A stretch of 64,000 bases of DNA from Anaerolineae bacterium (GTDB taxonomy: Bacteria; Chloroflexota; Anaerolineae; Promineifilales; Promineifilaceae), in assembly GCA_023384355.1 (NCBI GenBank), contig JAHDWL010000007.1, positions 1 through 64,000 of the forward strand, in the 5' to 3' direction. Within the stretch, counting starts at the first letter, position 1. Each line of letters begins with the position of its first letter. The position numbers were made by a program, and so were the translations under genes. Positions 52,810 to 60,642 of this stretch are shown here, one piece after another. The notes under the pieces are model-generated. The model had not been told where the DNA came from. It did not search any database and worked only from the letters and a program-made list of their open reading frames with translations.

Positions 52810-54312
52810 TTAGCTCACTAGTACGCCTCCGGCGAGCACAACGATAGACAGAACCGCCAGCAATAACAGCAACGGCCACACAAAACGCAACCAGACGCCA
52901 TACCCGACCCGCGCGATGGCCAGACCACCCATGACCACCGCCGAGGTCGGCGTGATCAAATTAATCAACCCGTTGGCCGTCTGATAGGCGGTGACGACCA
53001 GATAGCTGGGTACGCCGGCGAACTCCGACAACGGAGCCATGATTGGCATGGAGACCGTCGCCAGGCCGGAGCTGGACGGGATGAGGAACGACAGCGGCAG
53101 ATAGAGTAGGTAGGTGACGATGATGAACGCCACGCTGCTGAGGCCGGAGACGGCTTGCTCGGCCCAGAAGAGCACCGTGTCAGTGATGAGGCCGTTGTTC
53201 ATGATGACGGTGATGCCACGGGCCACGCCGATGATCAGGGCCACGCCCAGCATGTCGCGCGCGCCGTCGATGAACGTGTCGACCAGTTGCTTCTCGCCCA
53301 GGCGGCCGATGAGGCCGATCAGGATGCCGAAGAACAGGAAATTGGCCGTCATCTCCGGGAACCACCACCACCACGTCGGCACGGATAAGCCCAGGTCTGA
53401 CCACGGGATGACGCCATAAACCATGACCACGAAGGCCAGGAAGAAGAGAGCGAGGATGACTTTATGGCGGCCGGTGAACTCACCGAACTCCGAGCCGGAG
53501 CCGCCGGTCATGAACTGCGCTTCGTTCGCGGCTTTCTGGTCATGGATGAGCGATTTGGACGGGTCTTGCTTCACCTTTTCGGCATAGCGCACGACGAACC
53601 AGATGCCCAACGCTGTGCCGATGACGAGGATAATCAGTCGCCCGATCAACCCTTCGGAGATGGTCGTGCCGGCAAACCCGGAGGCGATGCCGGTGGCGAA
53701 CGGATTGATAGTCGAGCCGAGTACGCCGATGCCCGCGCCTAGCAAGATAAGCGCCGCCGCGCTCAGGCCGTCATAGCCGGCGGCCAACATCACGGTGATG
53801 ATCAGCGCGTAGAAGGCCAGCGTCTCCTCGGCCATGCCGTAGCTCGTGCCGCCGATGGCGAAGATGGTCATGAGGATGGGGAACATCCACTTTTCCTTGC
53901 CCTGCAGCTTCTCCACGACCCAGGCGATGCCGGCATTGATGGCCCCGGTCTTCATCGTCACGCCCAGGAAACCGCCGATGATGAGCACGAACATGGCCAC
54001 GTCGATGGCCCCAAACAGCTCGCCATAGTTCCACACGTCGACGTTGCCGGTCTCGTCCTCAATACCGTACATGCCGTTGATCGGCCCCTTCAGGGCGCTG
54101 ACCAACAATTTCTGCGGGTTGGATGGAACTTCATGATAGGTGCCCGGCACCGGCTCGCCGTCTTCATTATAATCATAGGTGCCAGCAGGGATGATGAATG
54201 TCGCCGCAGCGATCAGGACAAGCAACAGAAACAGGATCGTGAACGCGGACGGGAATTCAAACTTTTTCTTCGGCTTTGATTCGGCCGGTAACTGTTCTGC
54301 CATTTCGGTCAT
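52810..54312 (-). CDS. YfcC-family (DcuC superfamily) carrier
   Basis: A 500-residue transporter with 12-13 helices. It opens with a cytosolic KKKFEFPSAFTILFLLLVLI segment, has the periplasmic GTYDYNEDGEPVPGTYHEV loop, and carries IGGTSYGMAEETLAFYALII, GAGIGVLGSTINPFATGIAS and LSFLIPSSSGLATVSMPIMA, all typical of YfcC/C4-dicarboxylate-like carriers. Members of this family lie near arginine deiminase genes in several bacteria and are proposed as arginine/ornithine or citrulline exchangers. In this context it is the best candidate for arginine import; direct evidence is lacking. AAGGAG precedes ATG 54312. Confidence 0.85.
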   Translation of the reverse strand: MTEMAEQLPAESKPKKKFEFPSAFTILFLLLVLIAAATFIIPAGTYDYNEDGEPVPGTYHEVPSNPQKLLVSALKGPINGMYGIEDETGNVDVWNYGELFGAIDVAMFVLIIGGFLGVTMKTGAINAGIAWVVEKLQGKEKWMFPILMTIFAIGGTSYGMAEETLAFYALIITVMLAAGYDGLSAAALILLGAGIGVLGSTINPFATGIASGFAGTTISEGLIGRLIILVIGTALGIWFVVRYAEKVKQDPSKSLIHDQKAANEAQFMTGGSGSEFGEFTGRHKVILALFFLAFVVMVYGVIPWSDLGLSVPTWWWWFPEMTANFLFFGILIGLIGRLGEKQLVDTFIDGARDMLGVALIIGVARGITVIMNNGLITDTVLFWAEQAVSGLSSVAFIIVTYLLYLPLSFLIPSSSGLATVSMPIMAPLSEFAGVPSYLVVTAYQTANGLINLITPTSAVVMGGLAIARVGYGVWLRFVWPLLLLLAVLSIVVLAGGVLVS

Positions 54313-54368
54313 TTTTGCAACTCCTTGGGTCAGTCCTCGAAAAGGATTACCAGACACAGATCAGCGGT

Positions 54369-54824
54369 CTACCGCTGCGGCCGCGTTGTCGCTCCATTAT
54401 TAATGCTCACTTCGCATGTGGTGGTCATCACCTCCACGGTATCGGCCAGTGCGTTCAGCGTTGCCAGACGCAACTCAGCTCTCGCCTCGGCCAGCGATGC
54501 GTCGCTGGGGATGGAGGCGATGGTATCCTGCAACTCCTGCTGACTGGCTTCCAGGGCGGCTATTCGCGCATCGGTCAGCTCCTCGGCCGACGCCTGCATC
54601 GCGGCCAGGCTGTCACTGACGGCTTGGCCGGCGGCCTGCAGTTCCTCGACCGTGGAAGCTTCGTCTATCGTCCGCAGATCGAGAAGTGCCTGGGCGTAGT
54701 CGCTGACGTCGCTGCAAAAATCGGCCGTGGCCTCGCTGACCGACGGCGGTCGCCCGAAGGCCATGAGCAACAATATGCCTGCAGCGGCCAAAAAGACCGC
54801 AATGATCCAGTAAATCGTTTTCAT
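54369..54824 (-). CDS. Membrane-anchored helical protein, unknown
   Basis: A 151-residue protein with one N-terminal helix (IYWIIAVFLAAAGILLLMAF), then an almost entirely alpha-helical, Ala/Glu-rich body with heptads (DLRTIDEASTVEELQAAGQ, LTDARIAALEASQQELQD) that suggest a coiled coil outside the membrane. Two Cys (one in ADFCSDVSDY, one in TTTCEVS) could form a disulfide. No family recognised. It follows paralogue C by 29 bp and precedes the YfcC gene by 56 bp, so it is in the same transcript. Confidence 0.6.
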   Translation of the reverse strand: MKTIYWIIAVFLAAAGILLLMAFGRPPSVSEATADFCSDVSDYAQALLDLRTIDEASTVEELQAAGQAVSDSLAAMQASAEELTDARIAALEASQQELQDTIASIPSDASLAEARAELRLATLNALADTVEVMTTTCEVSINNGATTRPQR

Positions 54825-54853
54825 ACCTTACCTCCTATCGAACGGTAACATGC

Positions 54854-55114
54854 CTACTTCATCCCCGCGATCGGCAGTCTGATCACGGTCAGCAGGGGTA
54901 AATGAAACTCGTAGAGCGTATTCAACACTCCGATCAGCGCAGCCTGATCGGTCAATATGCCGGACAGGATAGAGAGCGTTACGCCATCATTCAAGGAAGT
55001 GGTGAGGATGGTCATTCCTTCCAGCCGTTCAGACCAGCGCAAGCTGAGTGATCCCAGAACAGTAATCTGATAGGCGGCAAGATCATCGATACTGGGGGGT
55101 ATTGGCAGGTCCAT
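54854..55114 (-). CDS. Small DQAALIG-domain protein, paralogue C
   Basis: A protein of 86 residues with YQITVLGSLSLRWSERLEGM, a beta segment, then ILSGILTDQAALIGVLNTLY and LLTVIRLP. The match with A and B covers the whole core. The ATG at 55114 lacks a Shine-Dalgarno sequence and lies just 37 bp from the shared motif, so the message may be leaderless. It is the first gene after the second MalT-like regulator and heads the same-strand series that includes arginine deiminase. Function unknown. Confidence 0.72.
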   Translation of the reverse strand: MDLPIPPSIDDLAAYQITVLGSLSLRWSERLEGMTILTTSLNDGVTLSILSGILTDQAALIGVLNTLYEFHLPLLTVIRLPIAGMK

Positions 55115-55150
55115 ACATACAGGGTAAATGAACCGCGCCTCACATAACAG

Positions 55151-55175
55151 CACCAAAGTGTTGTAATCAAGGTGT
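55151..55175 (-). promoter_or_regulatory. Shared operator-like motif, copy 6 (before paralogue C)
   Basis: CACCAAA-GT-GTTGT with GGTGT at an 11-bp step. It lies between the stop of the MalT-like regulator at 55268 and paralogue C, much nearer its gene (37 bp) than the other copies. Confidence 0.7.
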
Positions 55176-55267
55176 AATCACGCTTGCGTCAAGGACAAGG
55201 CGTAAGCGACGGACCTCTTTTGAAACAGAAATTCGGTTGGATGAGTCAGAGTATTGAGCGGGATCGG

Positions 55268-58012
55268 TCAGAGTGGGGAGATTAGCCCCCTGCGCACCGC
55301 ACTGTCTACAGCTTCCCAGCGGGAATGAACACCGAATTTGCTGTAAACGTTGATCGTATAGCGCCGGGCGGTGGCGTAGGAGATGTGCAGGCGGGCGGCG
55401 ATGGCCTTCAGGCTGATGGGTTCGGCCATCAACACCAATACCTCGAGTTCACGCGGAGTCAGGCGCTCGCCAAGGTCGCTCTCATCGAACGGATCCGCGG
55501 AGGGGAGCAGAGAAGGATCAGGCGATGGGAAAGCCGACTCTGTAACTGGAAAAGCGGCCAGAATGCGGCCAACCGTTCTGGTCACCGGTGGATGACCGGC
55601 GATCTGGGTCAGCAGCTTCTGCATTTTCGATCCCATGTTAACATAAGTTCGAATAAACCGGCCGTGTCGGGCCAATTCCACGGAGCGGATAAGCGCGTCG
55701 CGCGCGCCGGCGCTGTCGCCCAGATTAAGCAAGGCCAGCGCCCTCAAGGCAAGGACATCGATCAGGGCACGGGTCGTGTGCGAACGTTCGGCCAACTCGC
55801 CGGTTTCGTTCAAAATCCGGAGGGCGGTTTTTGTGTCATTCCCTTTGTTTCGCGCGATGAGAATACGTGCCATCGTCATGGGGATGCACTCCATCCAGGG
55901 AGCCAGGGTTTTATCCGGGAAACGGGAAGAGTCCAGGTAGACCCATTTTTCAGCGGCCTCCACATCGTCGTCCAGCAGCATCAGGCGCGCCCGTGAAAAA
56001 ATTGTGTCAAGCTGTTCCTGGCCACGGTTCAACAGATCCAGTTCGCTGAGCTGGTCAATAAAATGGAATGCTTCTTCTCTCCGGCCCAGGATCATGGAGA
56101 TATGGCCCAACCCCATCATTGATGAGCGCACAACGGCGATCTGGGTGGTGTATTGCAGGCTAATTACCGCCTTGAAGAACTGCTCGGCCTCAGCCAGATT
56201 GTTCCATTCCAGATGAATATACCCCAACAGGTAGTTGCCCCATCCTTCCATCACCGGAAGGCCGGCCTGCCGCGCTTGCCGGAGCATGGTTCGGGCCATG
56301 CGCTCAGCGCTCTCATAGTTGCCGGCCTGGATATAGTTGATCGACATTGCCTGGAGCAATCTTAACGTGAAGCTGTCAACATTATCGCGGTTTGCCTCAT
56401 ACTGGCCGGCCAGGTATTGTGCGGCGGCGTCCGGGCGACCGGAGGCTTGCAGACTTAGACCTGTGTAAATCGCACCCAGTCCGCGGACGTAACGCCACTC
56501 CGCCGGTAATTGCGCCGTAGCATCCTGTGTACAGGCTACGGCCTGCTCGAATTCGTTGGCATGATAGAACGCCTGACCCTTGAGAATCGCCGTAAGTTTT
56601 CGGAATACCTCAGGGTCATCGGGTGGCTCTCTCTTGGCCGATATCTCCTCGGCACGGGTGACGGCCCGGTCCAGTTGGGCAAGTTCCCAGCGAAAACCGT
56701 GGTTAAAAGCCGTCATTAATGTCAACATGGGGCTTTCATCGATGTATGCGAGGGGAATCGAGCGCAGCCAGCGTTCCAGTGTCGGCCGGTCCTCATGATT
56801 GAGGATCTCGGCCAGACTCTGTTCCATGATCCCCACAGCCAGCGACAGGTCGCCGGCCTCCAGGGCGTGGTGGATGCCTAAATCGGGCAAGTTCTGAACG
56901 GCGAACCATTCCGCCGCGCGGCTGTGCAATTCCCTGATAACTTCAGCCCCCATGGCCGCGGCAAGCCTCTGGCGCAGTACGTCGCGAAACATGTCATGGT
57001 AGCGATACCAACCGCGATGTTTGTCCAGTGAAATAAGGAAGAGATCGGCCATCTCCAGATAATCGATGCACTGGTGAGCGTCGCAATCGGCGTTTCCTTG
57101 ATTTATCAACTCCTCGGCCAGCGAGGGGGTGAATTGATCCAGGATGGATGTCTTCAGCAGAAATTGCTGGATGTTCGTGGGCTGTGACTTGATAACTTCA
57201 TCGACCAAATAGTCGGAAATGAAGACATCGCTGTCCAGCAAGACCGACGTGAGTTCGTCGGTTCCCTCATCGGCGCTCATTGAGAATGATGCCATCTTGA
57301 GGCCTGCGATCCAGCCCTCCATCCGTTTTTGAAGCAGGGCGACCGCGTTTTTTTCAGGCGGCGATTTCAGGATATAACTGTAATACTCCATCGCCTCTTC
57401 CTGGGTAAAACGCAACTCGCGCGAGCGGATTTCAGTCAGCAATCCTTTGGCGCGCAGCGAGGACAGGGGTAGCGGCGGATTGAAGCGGGACAGGAGGATG
57501 AGATGCATCTGCCGCGGCCAGTGACTGAGCCAGCTGTTCAGGTGGGAGAACAGGCCGGTGCCGTGCGGAGTATGCAGATCATCGAACACAACGATAAACC
57601 GTGAGGGCAGTTGTTCGATCTCGTTGCTCAGCACGTCCACCAGCACATGATTGGGCGGATGCTGGCGAGCCGTGACCAGTTTTAACGTTTGAGGGCAGGC
57701 GTCGGGAAATATCACCCGTATCGCGGCGATGAAATAGCGCAGGAAAACCTCGCTGTCGCTATCGCCTTCATCCAGTGACAGCCACGTCGACGGGATCGGG
57801 CGACCATCATCTTCCCGGGCCGTCTGTAGCCAGGAACTAACCAGGGTCGTTTTGCCGAAACCTGCCGGCGCAACAACGAGCGTGACAGCTCCTTCATAAC
57901 CCGAATCGAGAAGTTTTAACAGACGGGGACGAACAACGAGACCCTTGGTGACATTGGGACGATTGAGTTTGGTCTGAAGGACAATCATGTCCGACTTGGT
58001 CAAGGTGATCAT
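55268..58012 (-). CDS. MalT-like LuxR-family ATPase regulator (intact)
   Basis: A 914-residue activator. Walker A VAPAGFGKTTLVSSWL is near residue 52, Walker B RFIVVFDDLHTPHG near 138, the winged-helix region around VDEVIKSQPTNIQQFLLKTS, and a long TPR-like superhelix from about 400 to 800 (AGNYESAERMARTMLRQARQ). The LuxR HTH closes the protein: RLTPRELEVLVLMAEPISLK, then AIAARLHISYATARRYTINV. The ligand is unknown. It is 40% or so like the split regulator at 19.4-22.1 kb by eye. Paralogue C and shared motif copy 6 follow directly, as in the other module. Confidence 0.9.
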   Translation of the reverse strand: MITLTKSDMIVLQTKLNRPNVTKGLVVRPRLLKLLDSGYEGAVTLVVAPAGFGKTTLVSSWLQTAREDDGRPIPSTWLSLDEGDSDSEVFLRYFIAAIRVIFPDACPQTLKLVTARQHPPNHVLVDVLSNEIEQLPSRFIVVFDDLHTPHGTGLFSHLNSWLSHWPRQMHLILLSRFNPPLPLSSLRAKGLLTEIRSRELRFTQEEAMEYYSYILKSPPEKNAVALLQKRMEGWIAGLKMASFSMSADEGTDELTSVLLDSDVFISDYLVDEVIKSQPTNIQQFLLKTSILDQFTPSLAEELINQGNADCDAHQCIDYLEMADLFLISLDKHRGWYRYHDMFRDVLRQRLAAAMGAEVIRELHSRAAEWFAVQNLPDLGIHHALEAGDLSLAVGIMEQSLAEILNHEDRPTLERWLRSIPLAYIDESPMLTLMTAFNHGFRWELAQLDRAVTRAEEISAKREPPDDPEVFRKLTAILKGQAFYHANEFEQAVACTQDATAQLPAEWRYVRGLGAIYTGLSLQASGRPDAAAQYLAGQYEANRDNVDSFTLRLLQAMSINYIQAGNYESAERMARTMLRQARQAGLPVMEGWGNYLLGYIHLEWNNLAEAEQFFKAVISLQYTTQIAVVRSSMMGLGHISMILGRREEAFHFIDQLSELDLLNRGQEQLDTIFSRARLMLLDDDVEAAEKWVYLDSSRFPDKTLAPWMECIPMTMARILIARNKGNDTKTALRILNETGELAERSHTTRALIDVLALRALALLNLGDSAGARDALIRSVELARHGRFIRTYVNMGSKMQKLLTQIAGHPPVTRTVGRILAAFPVTESAFPSPDPSLLPSADPFDESDLGERLTPRELEVLVLMAEPISLKAIAARLHISYATARRYTINVYSKFGVHSRWEAVDSAVRRGLISPL

Positions 58013-58218
58013 AGCCTGGTTACGGTGCCGGCAAGCTGACCAGTTGCCGGTTGGGATGATGAAAACCAGTTATTTGTAATTCATTATACTACCGGCCACC
58101 GGGATTAACCAAACCGGTAAATGCCGGTTGGAGATGCGCGCACCACTGCACCGCCCGGATTGCCACCCGCGGCCGCCGACCTGCCGGGTCCGGGCGATTT
58201 TCGAATGGGCCAAAATCA

Positions 58219-58250
58219 AAACGGCCGGACTCAACTGAGTCCGGCCGTTT
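58219..58250. terminator. Terminator, 15-bp perfect stem
   Basis: Bases 58219-58233 pair perfectly with 58236-58250, with a loop of 2 nt. On the minus strand TTTTGATTTT follows, ending the mevalonate-region transcript 33 bp after the OB-fold gene. The stem can also slow plus-strand transcripts. Confidence 0.85.
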
Positions 58251-58282
58251 GCCGCTTCTTCTTCTCTTTCAGCAGGTTGGTT

Positions 58283-58687
58283 CTAGATGACGGCCGTGAC
58301 GGCTGGGCGGAATTTATAGCCGTAGATAATCATTCCCTGCTCGCCGTCGGCGCGCAGCTTGCGAGTGACCATTTCCACCGGCATGCCGATTTGCACGTCG
58401 TTGAAATCGACGTCGGTCAACTGGGCGGTGACCAGGGGGCCTTCTTCCAGCTTGACGAGGGCGACCATGTAAGGCGCGTTGTGCTCGAAGCCCGCCGGCG
58501 GGTCATAGATGGTCGTGTAGGAGTAGACCTCGCCCAGGCCGGTAAACGTATAGAGTTCCTTGGCCGGCGCTTCGCATTCCAGGCAAACGTCGCGAGGCGG
58601 GAATAACTTCACACCGCAATTGGGGCATACCTCGCCCACCAGAGCATATCGTTGCTGATTCAGTCGCCAATGACGTGATACTTCCAT
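58283..58687 (-). CDS. DUF35 Zn-ribbon/OB-fold protein
   Basis: A 134-residue protein. An N-terminal zinc ribbon (CPNCG near residue 21, CLEC near 35) is followed by an OB-fold (GEVYSYTTIYDPPAGFEHNA, YMVALVKLEEGPLVTAQLTD). In archaea a DUF35 protein bridges acetoacetyl-CoA thiolase and HMG-CoA synthase so that the endergonic thiolase reaction is channelled. Here it follows thiolase and synthase genes, so the same role is likely. AGGTGG precedes the ATG. A 280-bp gap with a phased repeat lies between it and the thiolase gene. Confidence 0.9.
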   Translation of the reverse strand: MEVSRHWRLNQQRYALVGEVCPNCGVKLFPPRDVCLECEAPAKELYTFTGLGEVYSYTTIYDPPAGFEHNAPYMVALVKLEEGPLVTAQLTDVDFNDVQIGMPVEMVTRKLRADGEQGMIIYGYKFRPAVTAVI

Positions 58688-58775
58688 TTTTTTCCACCTT
58701 CAGGTCGCGGTCGGCTCCCGGCCGATTCATCAGGCTATCCGCGCCTGTTACACTGCCAAATTATCCACACCAGAC

Positions 58776-58822
58776 CTATCAACTACTGTCAGCAGCGGAA
58801 AAAATACTGTCAAAAACTATCA
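58776..58822 (-). promoter_or_regulatory. Phased TGAYAG repeats before the DUF35 gene
   Basis: On the minus strand TGATAG, TGACAG, TGACAG and TGATAG are spaced 10, 21 and 10 bp apart, that is, on one face of the helix. A TGATAG-N4-TGACAG pair also lies upstream of HMG-CoA reductase (63184-63199). Confidence 0.55.
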
Positions 58823-58944
58823 AATGGCGATTTGCGAGTGACGCATAACGAATTTAGAGAGTTTTTCGTGATGATGGGTGGCTTGACTTCGCTGGCTTTC
58901 CATATATAAAGTCGGACATCCACGCAAGATGTTCCGCATGCGCT

Positions 58945-58979
58945 CTTCACTCGTCACTCAAAACTTGTCACTCGTCACT
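58945..58979. repeat. Heptamer array at the thiolase stop codon
   Basis: Units of the type GTGACGA (minus strand) repeat around 58945-58979; the thiolase stop codon TGA is part of a unit. First of several heptamer arrays in this region. Confidence 0.6.
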
Positions 58980-60122
58980 ACGCAGGATGTGGGTAACGGC
59001 CGTCGCGCCCATGCCGCCGAGGTTTTGGGCCATGCCGATCCGCGCGCCGGCCACCTGGCAATCCCCGGCCATGCCGCGCACCTGCTGGGCCACCTCGACA
59101 ATCTGGTAAAGCCCCGTCGCTCCCGAAGGGTTGCCGCGCGCCTTCAGGCCGCCGAAGGTGCTGACGGGAATCCGGCCGCCGCGGCCGATCTCCCCGTCGC
59201 GGGCCAGCTGCCAGCCCTGCCCGCGTTCGGCAAAGCCGCATGCCTCCAGCGCCAGCGCCGCCAGGATGGTGAACGAGTCGTGGAGCTCAAAGACGTCGAT
59301 GTCGGCCGGGGACACGCCCGCCTGCTCATAGGCACGGCGCGCGCTGCTCTCGGCCGCGTTCAGCCACAGCAGTTCGCGCCGGTCGTGCAGGGACAGCGTG
59401 TCAGTGGTCAGTGCGGAGGCGGCGATACGCACCGGCCGGGCCACCATGTCGGCCGCCCGGTCGGAAGCGGTGATGATCACCGCCGCCGCGCCGTCGCCCA
59501 CGGGTGCTTCGTCGAAGAGGCTGACCGGCTCGGCGGTCATCGGCGCGGCGGCGAACGCCTCCGGCCGCAGTTTGTTGCGAAACATGGCGCGCGGGTTGGC
59601 CATGGCGTTGGCGTGGGCGTTGACACTGAACCCGGCGAAGTCGCTCAGCGACAGGCCGTTCTCGTGCATGTAGCGCCGCATGAGCAGGGCCGCTGCGCCA
59701 CTCAGCGTCTGGCCGTGGGCTGCTTCATAGTCGGCATCGAGCGCGGTCGCCAGGGCAGCGGGGATGACCGAGCCGGATTCGTCGGTCATCTTTTCGACGC
59801 CCACGACGAGCGCCGTTTCGACCATACCGCTCTGCACTGCCAGCACGGCCTGGCGCAGGGCGGCGCCGCCGGACGCGTCGGCCGCTTCCACGGTCAGGGC
59901 TTCGGCTCCGCGCAGCCCGGCGAAGTCGGCCACCAGCGCGCCGAGGTGGTTCTGGTTGCTCAGTTGTCCGGCCAGCATGTTGCCGACATAGATGGCATCG
60001 ATCTGGTTATAGTGGGCGTCGTCCATGGCCGCCTCGATGGCGTACCACGCCAGGTGGCGGAGGGATGCGTCCCAGTGTTCGCGAACGTCAGTTTGGCCGA
60101 GGCCGATGATGGAAACATTCAT
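58968..60122 (-). CDS. SCP2-type thiolase (acetoacetyl-CoA thiolase-like)
   Basis: A 384-residue member of the thiolase superfamily. It would condense two acetyl-CoA, the first mevalonate step. It has VSIIGLGQTDVREHWDASLR, the SCP2-type HDSF motif (ELHDSFTILAALALEACGFA) and the end GMAQNLGGMGATAVTHIL. At the position of the nucleophilic Cys the protein reads EAADASGGAA, Asp in place of Cys (codon GAC). If confirmed it either uses another residue or is non-catalytic. The gene has no Shine-Dalgarno, an AT-rich heptamer array lies 3 nt before the ATG, and the stop is inside another array. Confidence 0.82.
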   Translation of the reverse strand: MNVSIIGLGQTDVREHWDASLRHLAWYAIEAAMDDAHYNQIDAIYVGNMLAGQLSNQNHLGALVADFAGLRGAEALTVEAADASGGAALRQAVLAVQSGMVETALVVGVEKMTDESGSVIPAALATALDADYEAAHGQTLSGAAALLMRRYMHENGLSLSDFAGFSVNAHANAMANPRAMFRNKLRPEAFAAAPMTAEPVSLFDEAPVGDGAAAVIITASDRAADMVARPVRIAASALTTDTLSLHDRRELLWLNAAESSARRAYEQAGVSPADIDVFELHDSFTILAALALEACGFAERGQGWQLARDGEIGRGGRIPVSTFGGLKARGNPSGATGLYQIVEVAQQVRGMAGDCQVAGARIGMAQNLGGMGATAVTHILRSDE

Positions 60123-60125
60123 AGT

Positions 60126-60150
60126 AATTAAAAATTAAAAATTAAAAATC
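60126..60150. repeat. AT heptamer array between S23-like and thiolase genes
   Basis: Three to four AATTAAA-like units fill the gap between the stop of the four-helix-bundle gene and the thiolase start, replacing a ribosome site. Confidence 0.7.
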
Positions 60151-60526
60151 AGGAGTTGAGGGGCGTAGTGCCCCCCTTACCTTTTAGGGTTATCAGAATG
60201 CGGGACAGGATGCGAAGGAGTTCGTCGACGTCGGTCAGGAGGGAGTCGGCCTGTTTTGCTGTCAGGTAGTCACTGTCGCGCAGGAGACGAACCCAGTAAT
60301 GGGTCTCGCGCGCTTCCCGATAAGCGATGCCTAGCTTCCAGACGAAGTCCTTATCTGAGTGGCCGCCGATAGCCTCCTCGACATTCGCGCCAATTGACGT
60401 ACCTGCCCGTAACAACTGTTTGGAGAGGGTATACTCATGCTTCTCATCCGACAGAAAGCGCTGCGTCTTGACAACCCGCAAAGCAAACGCATAACTCTTC
60501 TCCTGCAAAACGTTACCCTCTTTCAT
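60149..60526 (-). CDS. Four-helix-bundle (S23/IVS-type) protein
   Basis: A 125-residue protein: SYAFALRVVKTQRFL, SKQLLRAGTSIGANVEEAIG, WKLGIAYREARETHYWVRLL and DELLRILSRILITLKG form the four helices of the 23S rRNA intervening-sequence (S23) family; the Avd protein of diversity-generating retroelements is a relative. No reverse transcriptase or variable repeat is near. The first ATG has no ribosome site, while a TTG at 60508 has GAGGG 7 nt upstream and gives the usual start. It interrupts the order synthase-thiolase and is flanked by direct heptamer arrays, suggesting later insertion. Confidence 0.85.
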   Translation of the reverse strand: MKEGNVLQEKSYAFALRVVKTQRFLSDEKHEYTLSKQLLRAGTSIGANVEEAIGGHSDKDFVWKLGIAYREARETHYWVRLLRDSDYLTAKQADSLLTDVDELLRILSRILITLKGKGGTTPLNS

Positions 60527-60548
60527 AAGATGATTAAAAGTTTCAAGC

Positions 60549-60642
60549 TAAAAATTAAAAATTGCGAATCACCGATCATGAAGGAACGTTTCTTTGGCCT
60601 TGAACCGCCGATTCTTAATTCTTAATTTTTAATTTTTAATTC
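60549..60642. repeat. Inverted heptamer arrays at the HMG-CoA synthase end
   Basis: AATTAAA units at 60549-60563 and TTAATTC/TTAATTT units at 60611-60642 face each other around a non-repeated core. The synthase stop codon (TAA) lies in the second array. Confidence 0.65.

Noticed and set aside
60149-60526. Diversity-generating retroelement signalled by the Avd-like protein
   Set aside because: No reverse transcriptase, template repeat or variable-repeat gene is present in the window.
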